Below, piece by piece: positions 57,130-64,000 of a DNA stretch of 64,000 nt. Below the pieces are notes generated by a model. The model was not told the DNA's origin and ran no database searches. It saw only the letters and a program-made list of their open reading frames with translations. The position numbers and the translations under genes were made by a program. The stretch is from NCBI GenBank assembly GCA_000469685.2, contig LS997565.1, positions 45,413,810 through 45,477,809 of the forward strand, in the 5' to 3' direction. The stretch is from Haemonchus contortus (Eukaryota; Nematoda; Chromadorea; Rhabditida; Trichostrongylidae). Every line of letters starts with the position of its first letter. Position 1 is the first letter of the stretch.

Positions 57130-57211
57130 TTCAATGTAGAATAACACATTACAACTGTAAACATGAATAGGATTACCGTAAGCTGATAGCCTTGGTTACA
57201 ATGTAAATATT
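57130..57211 (-). other. Invariant 82-bp islet, unit H copy (possible exon)
   Basis: Same 82 bases as 49933-50014. Here the minus strand has TTTCGAG just before it (a possible acceptor) and AAG/GTGGGA just after (a possible donor). The open frame continues to KVGATVCIIIKRLDT and a stop if unspliced. Confidence 0.35.
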
Positions 57212-57261
57212 CTCGAAAGAATCAAGCTATCAAACACCATCTGTTCAACATATGAACAGAA

Positions 57262-59100
57262 GGGGAACTTACAATTGATCAGGGAGGAGATCCTGACCCG
57301 AAAAGGCTCGAATCTTATCCCTTCTGACGCTGTTCGGTAGCTCGTAAGTTGATTAGTTTGAGAGGCTGATCGGGACAACGGTAATCACGCAATTCATTTT
57401 ATGAGTCCACGACGCCTTGAGTAACCTTTCAATTGCCGTATTAAAGTCATGTGCACGGCGCAGCCTTAGAAAATTTCAGTATTCTCTGATTTTATGTACC
57501 TCTTGAAGATCGCTTGTAATCAGCCTTATATTATTCAAATGTGACCATTTAACAAATATATACAACACTGAGGTCCATCGTGTAGAAGGACGAAAATATC
57601 TCAGGATCGACAGTAATCTAATCCACTGGCCGACATCAAACCAGCCAACACCTTGCTCCTTCATATAAGAATTTTTTTTCAAAAATAGGCATGAGTCAAT
57701 GCTTTCTTTACGTTTTCATTCTTGTTGTTATCGGACCGATTGACAACTACAACCCTACTATACTACTCGTTAGAATGCAATTATGATAGTATATTTAGCG
57801 AAGTGTGACTCAACTGCTGACGGTGACCGTTGAGGAAAATTCTGAGAGGAATAACCGTTACCTCTCCACGTATCTTTTTTATCAATGCTCCTTCAGTTTT
57901 TCAACAACCCTCGAATAATCCCCACTCCCTAATAGCATAGAAAACGAAATGGCTCCATTGCCCCACAAAATGTGTGATTGTCGTGGTTTCAGTCTGAATC
58001 TGAGACACCAATTAGAGATTTGCAAAAGCGGGACTGTGGAAATTCGGACACAAATCCCGCTATCTAAGACTACCCCTTCATGAAGGATGTGTAGTCCGGG
58101 TATAAGTTGCATAGGTCATCACCCTTGACGGGTGGGTGACGCCGTGGCCTGGTCGTGCCAACTAGGATCCTTCATTCTTTTGCAATTCGAAGTCTCAATC
58201 TTCGAATAGATCGAGCAGCAACTGGTCCGATGGTTGTGTAGGCGGAAATATACCGTAACCAACAATCTTAGCGATTCTTCCTAGTTCTGACCTATTCGTT
58301 CTGAACTTTCACTCATTTGGTTCTTCATTTCATAACACTGGTAGGGGCCATTTAAAATGCAGCATGGATACGGCGATATATCCACAGAACTACTCATCAT
58401 CAACCGTCAGGCGGGTATTCCTATTTTCATTGCGAAGTACAAAGAGGCGCCAGATGTACAAATTCTGCAAATACTTCACTCACATGATCTCATTTGCACT
58501 GCACAATCAACTTCTGCAAATGCCCTTGTTTATAGACTATTCAGAACAATTTGTAATGACCAGCATGCAGGTAATTTCCTGTGCAGCAATTAATGTTGGT
58601 CACGACGATGTGGCAAAGCTGATATTTGTCCGAAGGGAAAGTAGTTTTATCAAATGTTACAGTTCGACCAAAAAAATGGGGAGAATCAGTTTATAGAAGA
58701 TAATGAGGGCAATCTAAATGGGAGCGGTTTCCGATGAAAATATCAAGCTTGAGCGATCAGAGAAGAGTTGTGTCCGTAATCCTCTTCAGGTACTGAACAT
58801 GAGCCAAATTTTCGATTTTGTAGTAGCACTAAGTCTGCGAATAATACAAAGAAACATATGAAGTAGAGAGAGACTAACAGAGGTGGAGATTCTTCATCAT
58901 TAAAAAAAGCCTGCGTCACACGCTTCTAGGTTTTTCGCCCCCTTCGGCATTGGTCGAAATCGTTGGTACTACCCTTGAAAATGCCAAAACTTCGTTTCAG
59001 AGCTGTTGAGTAGTAGTACTACATAATTGTAGTCCATTTGCATTGTTCGTGTTACACTTTTGTATTCTGTTGGTCTAGAGCATCCCATTCATATCAATCA
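57262..59100. other. Spacer right of the receptor array
   Basis: No recognised gene. A plus-strand frame at 58364-58696 (110 codons, RRQMYKFCKYFTHMISF...) overlaps another at 58357-58593. Neither has a family motif or convincing borders. Confidence 0.4.
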
Positions 59101-59117
59101 CAAAGAACTCGATCTAG

Positions 59118-62100
59118 GTGGAATCCGTTCTGCTCAACAAGTACGATATCTACGCCTTTTGTGAAACCTGGCTCAAACCCAGTTATATTATCCCTCCAAT
59201 CCTGGGGAGGATGTGTGTGGACTATGACAGTCAGAGGTGTGACCGCCCAAGGAAGACCGGAGGGGGAGTCGTGCTTCTCGTTCACTCTAGACTTTCCATG
59301 GCTCTAGTTTTCAAGGAGTCCGTGAAGGATGCATATGAAATACCTTGTGTCGATGTTCTGAACGAGAGTTCAAGCTTTAGGATTATAGTAGTATATAGGG
59401 CGCCATCATGCGCCATCACAAATACTAAGCAGTTAATCAAAGTCCTCAGTGATCTCACTGCTTGTGAGCTTCAAACAGTGATTGTTGGTGATTTCAACAT
59501 GCCGAACTTGTATCACGGCATTAATACGTTTTTTGACTTTTTCGTTCTGTTTTTTCGTCTTTTCGTGAGTTGCTCCACAGTCACAGATTAACGCAACATG
59601 TCACTGAACCGACCAGACTAAGTAATATTCTTGACCTGGTTCTCAGCAGCAAGCCTGATTTGGTCAGCAATCTAAGAATATCTCCATAATAGAATAATCT
59701 AAGAATACTTTCTCCAGTTGGGTACAGTGATCATAGCAGCATCGTCTTCGAAATCATTGGGTATGACAGCATGGCATTCAAAACTTCGAATAGTATATTC
59801 CGCGTGTAACTATGAGACTTTACGAAGTGATTTTTCTCGTATACGATGGGTCGACTTACTTGAGAGCTGTGGTAGTGCCGATGAGAAGTATGAGTTACAA
59901 TTAACAGTACTGCACACTGCCATTGATTACTATGTCCCTTGCGAAGAGGTACCTTCATTCAAGTCTACTCCTTTACCACGTTATTTGAGGAACAGGAGTG
60001 AACATAGAGACTGCCTCTTCCAAGAATCAAGGAGAACAGGAACCTGGTCTAGGTATAATGAATTTACAGAAATTTCCCTCAAACGCCTGAGTAAGTACTT
60101 GAATAACATCGAGATGATAATTGTTGAGTCTAGGAATTCGAACATTTACAGGTATTTGATGGAGCCTCTGAAGTGTGGAGACCTTATGGAAAGTAGTCCA
60201 GATGGCAAAGCTAACATGTTTGCTGATAAGTTCTCAAAGTCTTTCTCGAATGAGGATATTAATGCTCCTCACTTTGCACCGACCTCCGCCTCGACTATGA
60301 ATCAGCTACCATGGTTTTGCGCAGACCAGTTGTACGAACGGATTATGAGCTCTCCCAAATCTTCTTCATTCACTCCGGACTTCATTTCGTTGTTTTTCAT
60401 TCAGAAAGTTGCCAATGTTATATGTGAGCCGCTTTCGTACATACTCAACCAATCACTCATGAAGGGGGATGTTCCTGCACGATGGAGACACTCTTTCGCC
60501 ACCGTCGTACTTAAGAAGAGACCTTCCTGTGACCCTGCGAATTATCGTCATGTCAGCATAACTTCCTTGTTTTATAGACTTTTTGAAAAAACGATCAAGG
60601 AACACATTCTCGAGTATACTGCAGCTAACAGAATAATCCGCGGGTCCAACATGGTTTTGTCCCTGGGAGGTCGGCGGAGACAAACATGATTGGACCTTGA
60701 GGACTGGACAGTAGTATTTGATAATATTAGATGCTGTGATGTTATATACTTTCACTTTGCGAAAGCCTTCGATAGAGTACCACACAAAAGACTGCTTCAT
60801 AAGTTGGAGATGTTGGGTTTCCATCCCACACTCGCAAGTTGGATTTCTGATTTCCTCCATGGCAGGACCTTCCAGGTACGAGTAGAGCAGAGTTCCTCCG
60901 AAAGTAGGAGGGTACTGAGTGGAGATCCGCGAGGGGGAGTTCTGTCAGCTGTATTGTTTAATATATATTAGGTTGGAAGGAAAGTCCTGCGACAAAAAAT
61001 TCGAAGCGTCAACAATTTGTATCAACAGTGTGAACACGGTAGCAAGAGTGATAACCTTGTAGGGCATTCCGCAGGTGATCAACCCATGAGTAGATAAGGG
61101 CACGCGTGTGGGCTTTAACAGCATTACGGTCAATGAATAGACAACACCCGATTCGTACCATCACCTTCTTCTAAGCACGCCAAGGAAAAAACTCGGGTGT
61201 AGCAGCTCAAATTATCAGCAACCTAATCAGTGCTGGCACTGCTCACCGATCAACGGTCAACAATCGGTTAGATCGCTTCACTGGAGGAGATACTAGCTTT
61301 CGAAGTCACGTAAGCATCGTCCCTTACTTTGATGGAGGTTGAAGGGATCCATCCACTATGAGTTGCTGAAAGCAGACTGGATGGACACAGCTATCAGTTA
61401 CCCCTATGAATCCCGAAATTTGGCTAGCGGAATTAGAGAAGGACGATCAAAACCGTAAATCAGGTCCCTACAGAGGGTCAACGCACGTCGAAATTTCGCT
61501 TCAAACACGCGTCAAAAGATCTACGATTTCAATTGGTTCCAGGTTGTTCATCAGTCGTACTCCCTAAGTGTTGCCCCTTTTACCTACTATGCGCTCCGCC
61601 TTCTTGAGCATCCCGTTGTAGAAAAAAAATTCGTAATTTAATGTGATCTGAAAACGGCAGTCAATTATTTCTTTGAGTCACAGCTTCCTCACTCCAGGAT
61701 AAAAGACATCAGTGATTTACTCAAGGGATAATAGAAGGTTGTTTACCTCTTTGGTAAACATAGTTCCAAAAATTGTTTGGTCTGGAAAATTTCAGAAATG
61801 ATTTGAGGAAGGCCTTCATTGTGTCGCAAGACTTTCCTTCCAACCTAATATATACAGCCGAAATTCCTTGTTTGATGGGTTAGATGTTACAACAAAAATG
61901 TATGCTGAGATGTAAAGATTTATAAGGTCATAACTGAAGCGAAGGACCAGGAGCGGCTACAGAAGGCGATAAACATCTTAAAAGATTGGGCCAAGCGGTG
62001 GCAGCTCCCCTTGACTCCAAATAAGACCAAGTGTATGAAGATTGGCAAGAAGTCCGAGATTCCTTCTAGTCCTTATACAGTTGAAGGAGTTACAACCACT

Positions 62101-62740
62101 CCTGTCACTTCTGTGAGAGACCTAGGTTTTCATTATATGTACTGACGCACTTGACTTTTCTGAACACATCAGAACCCGGTGTATCCTGGCCTTATTGCGT
62201 ACACTGCACATCTTCAAGGGGTTGTCTTCCACCAATAAGTCCATACTTCTCAAAGCTTATAAAACATGTGTTCGGCATTTGGTTGAGAGTGGTGCTGCTG
62301 TATTCAACCCATCTAAGAGAAGAGACGTTGAAGCACTTGAGAAGGTGCAAAACAATTTTACGCGTAAAATCCTTTGCTGATGTAGGAATTTTTTCTATTC
62401 TAGAATTCCTAAAACATATATTCGCAACAAATACTTTGAACTCTCTACTTTGGAATCACGGCGCTAAGTATTTGAAGTATGCATGGTTTACAAGCTATTG
62501 TACCAGAGTAATAAATTCGGTTCTCCTGAGTTTTATACTAGGGAGGTCAGACTAAGATAAATCTTCCTAGACCCAGAACCAGTGAAGAGCCAGAAGTTTC
62601 ACAGTCAGAGCGGCTAGCCTCTATAAAAAGATTACAAAAACTATGATAGCTCACACTCACATGATCGCTCCGGATTCCTTGACTAGGTTCAAACGCTCTG
62701 TGGAAGTAATTTTATCTAAGTGTGAGCTATCATAGTTCCT
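59118..62740 (+). pseudogene. CR1/Jockey-type non-LTR retrotransposon, decayed, split by a mariner
   Basis: Endonuclease part 59118-59560: YDIYAFCETWL, GGGVVLLVHSR, VIVGDFNMPNL. Then, after frame breaks, HVTEPTRLSNILDLVLSSK and GYSDHSS near 59600-59740. Reverse transcriptase 60200-62140: MKGDVPARWRHSFATVVLKK, ANYRHVSITSLFYRLFEKTI, QHGFVPGRSAETN, HFAKAFDRVPHKRLLHKLEM and GGVLSAVLFNIY. The mariner follows at this point. After it come the catalytic box read as YAEM plus a stop instead of YADD, then LPLTPNKTKCMKIG and LLKAYKTCVRHLVESGAAVF. The C-terminal VRAASLYKKITK ends near 62735. At least five frameshifts, the damaged catalytic box and the insertion make it dead. The 5' end is truncated or unrecognisable. 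Confidence 0.88.
60968..61848 (+). mobile_element. Mariner element inserted in the CR1 reverse transcriptase
   Basis: 881 bp with TIRs TTAGGTTGGAAGGAAAGTCC and, inverted, GACTTTCCTTCCAACCTAA, in a TA within TATATA. The plus strand retains decayed mariner transposase: GVAAQIISNLISAGTAHRST (HTH), IHYELLKADW, RRNFASNTRQKIYDFNWF and VAPFTYYALRLLEHP in broken frames. A different lineage from the GGTTGATGC mariners in the array. Confidence 0.88.
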
Positions 62741-63540
62741 TGCGGTTGACCATTTCTTCTTCTACACCCTTGTTTTATATCTAACTAGGAGTCATTTGCC
62801 TTATTTTACGTGGTTCTCTTTATACGATTACGTCTTATCTATGTACATGTTTCCTTGTATTTGCTCCGTTATTTAAGATGGTTCTAGGGTTGTTATTATT
62901 TCTATACTACGTTTGCCTTAGCAGCATAATAAACATAACATAACAAAGGCAAACGGCAAACGAGAATACTTGTACCCTAACACGCTTCATTATCAATAAA
63001 CCGAAAAGGACACACCAAAATAAAGGCTCTTCATAAAACTTTGCAGAAATAGAGTACATGAAGATACAGATAGAGGCTCTCATCTCACAGCCAGTAAAGT
63101 AAGAAAATCTAGAATTTCTTATCCCCGTGACTCAACTCTCATATTCCAGAGGAAAGACTACACATCTAATTAAATCAAAAAATATCCATCACACGCTCCT
63201 CTGATCCAATCAAACCACTCAGTCACTTCAGCTTGAGCATTCTTAACGAAAACCGATTTTCAGTTCCGCTTCAGAGGATGGCGTGACATTGTAACAAGCT
63301 CTCCAATAGAAATCCGAAAACTACCATTCCAAGCACTAACCTTCAACGTCAGGAGTAAATATACAAAGAGAATAGAACTAGAACGAGTACCAAAGAGCAA
63401 CCGAGACTGTTACACGAGGATTTACCAAATAACAAAAATTAAACAAAACACCTGGAATTGGCACTGAGTTTCAGAACAAAGGTGATGAAAGAATAAAGTA
63501 AAGACTTATAAAGAAATCATCACATTGAGGCACGACTGTG
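62741..63540. other. CR1 3' tail and spacer
   Basis: The CR1 3' untranslated region probably ends around 62945 with AACATAACATAACA, a short tandem repeat of the kind found at LINE 3' ends. The rest to 63540 shows no gene. Confidence 0.45.
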
Positions 63541-63542
63541 TA

Positions 63543-63873
63543 CTATTCGATAAACTCAGTCAAAAACTCCTTGATAGTATCCGTGTCCCACTTCTCTATG
63601 TTATATGTTTGTATTCTTTTACCCGAATGGTCCTGTAAAAAAATGATACGTATAAGTCGGCGACTTAACCCACTGCGGTATTATTTTGTACAAAAAGGTC
63701 TTTATTCGTGGAAAACAAAAAAAAACCTACTTTCAAAACAATCTGAGGGGTAATCCCTCTCACCTGACGAACTTTTACACTATCACCCCATGGTGCGGCC
63801 ATATTTTCTTGAACGAATGCTGAAATATTACGCTCATCATCGTTATTAACGACAAAACTACTCAAAATAAAGT
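63543..63873 (-). CDS. Last two coding exons of an unidentified gene (enters from the right edge)
   Basis: Penultimate exon 63873-63764 (110 nt, acceptor TGTTCAG, donor CAG/GTGAGAG) encodes FILSSFVVNNDDERNISAFV, QENMAAPWGDSVKVRQ. After a 131-nt intron with a TTTTTTTACAG acceptor, the last exon 63632-63543 encodes DHSGKRIQTYNIEKWDTDTI, KEFLTEFIE and a TAG stop. The phases agree (two leading bases, then phase 0), the composition is ordinary soluble protein, and both splice sites are good, so I believe this is a real gene. I cannot name the family: the alternating strand/helix C-terminus could be thioredoxin-like, but no active-site motif is in view. It has no apparent link to the receptors. Confidence 0.65.
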
Positions 63874-64000
63874 CTGAACAGAGGAAATCTATGAATGGAA
63901 CAACATCAAAAACAGATGTAAATCAAGTAAGGCTGACTGAAGAAAAGACTTTCTGGTCCCAAACAATGCGTATTCAGTGCATATGTATCTCAGGAGGAAC

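Larger units (their letters stand above)
55390..57260 (-). other. Duplicated upstream block of unit H
   Basis: Third copy of the block seen at 33470 and 47930, with a MITE B inserted at 56319. Right of about 57260 the similarity ends, marking the outer border of the tandem array. Confidence 0.55.

Noticed and set aside
58364..58696. 110-codon plus-strand frame as a gene
   Set aside because: No recognised motif, it overlaps a second frame of similar length, and no convincing splice or start context.
1..64000. CRISPR arrays, bacterial operons or an endogenous virus
   Set aside because: No regularly spaced repeats, no operon-like packing and no viral coding signature. The repeats present are eukaryotic transposons and SINEs.

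Overview
This window looks like nuclear DNA from a clade V (strongylid, hookworm-like) nematode. The evidence is spliced chemoreceptor genes of the nematode-only STR 7TM family, an RTE retrotransposon, dispersed tRNA-derived SINEs, mariner/Tc1 elements, and AT-rich introns with TTTCAG-type acceptors. No bacterial, viral, rRNA or functional tRNA gene was recognised. The species assignment is inference.

The main content is a tandem array of STR-family chemoreceptor genes, all on the minus strand, from the left edge to about 54.6 kb. A divergent partial gene (A) lies at 0.26-2.98 kb. Five apparently intact five-exon genes follow: B (9.4-14.2 kb), C (16.0-20.0), F (36.1-40.8), G (43.0-46.3) and H (51.7-54.6). 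Two broken copies, D (27.7-28.4) and E (29.7-32.8), sit between C and F. All intact copies share exon lengths (195, 167, 193, 195 and 306 or 342 nt), splice phases, and a splice acceptor a few bases before the ATG, as expected for spliced-leader addition. B, C and F form one subfamily (351 aa). D, E, G and H form another (363 aa when intact). The pairs C-(D/E) and F-G look like copies of a two-gene unit of about 14 kb, and a similar SINE lies at both internal junctions.

The array is heavily loaded with mobile DNA. Because the units are paralogous, several insertions can be dated against an empty site in a sister copy. Pseudogene E appears to have lost most of exon 4 by recombination between two MITE copies. 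A full-length RTE element with an open 946-codon ORF (23.25-26.09 kb) lies within the C-D junction. At least five TIR families, a Tc1 relict, four mariner copies, a possible solo LTR and nine SINE copies fill introns and spacers.

From 57.4 kb rightward there is no receptor gene. A decayed CR1-like LINE (59.1-62.7 kb) is split by a mariner element. The last two coding exons of an unrelated, unidentified minus-strand gene lie at 63.5-63.9 kb. Large parts of 3-8.5 kb and 57.4-59.1 kb hold no supportable gene.
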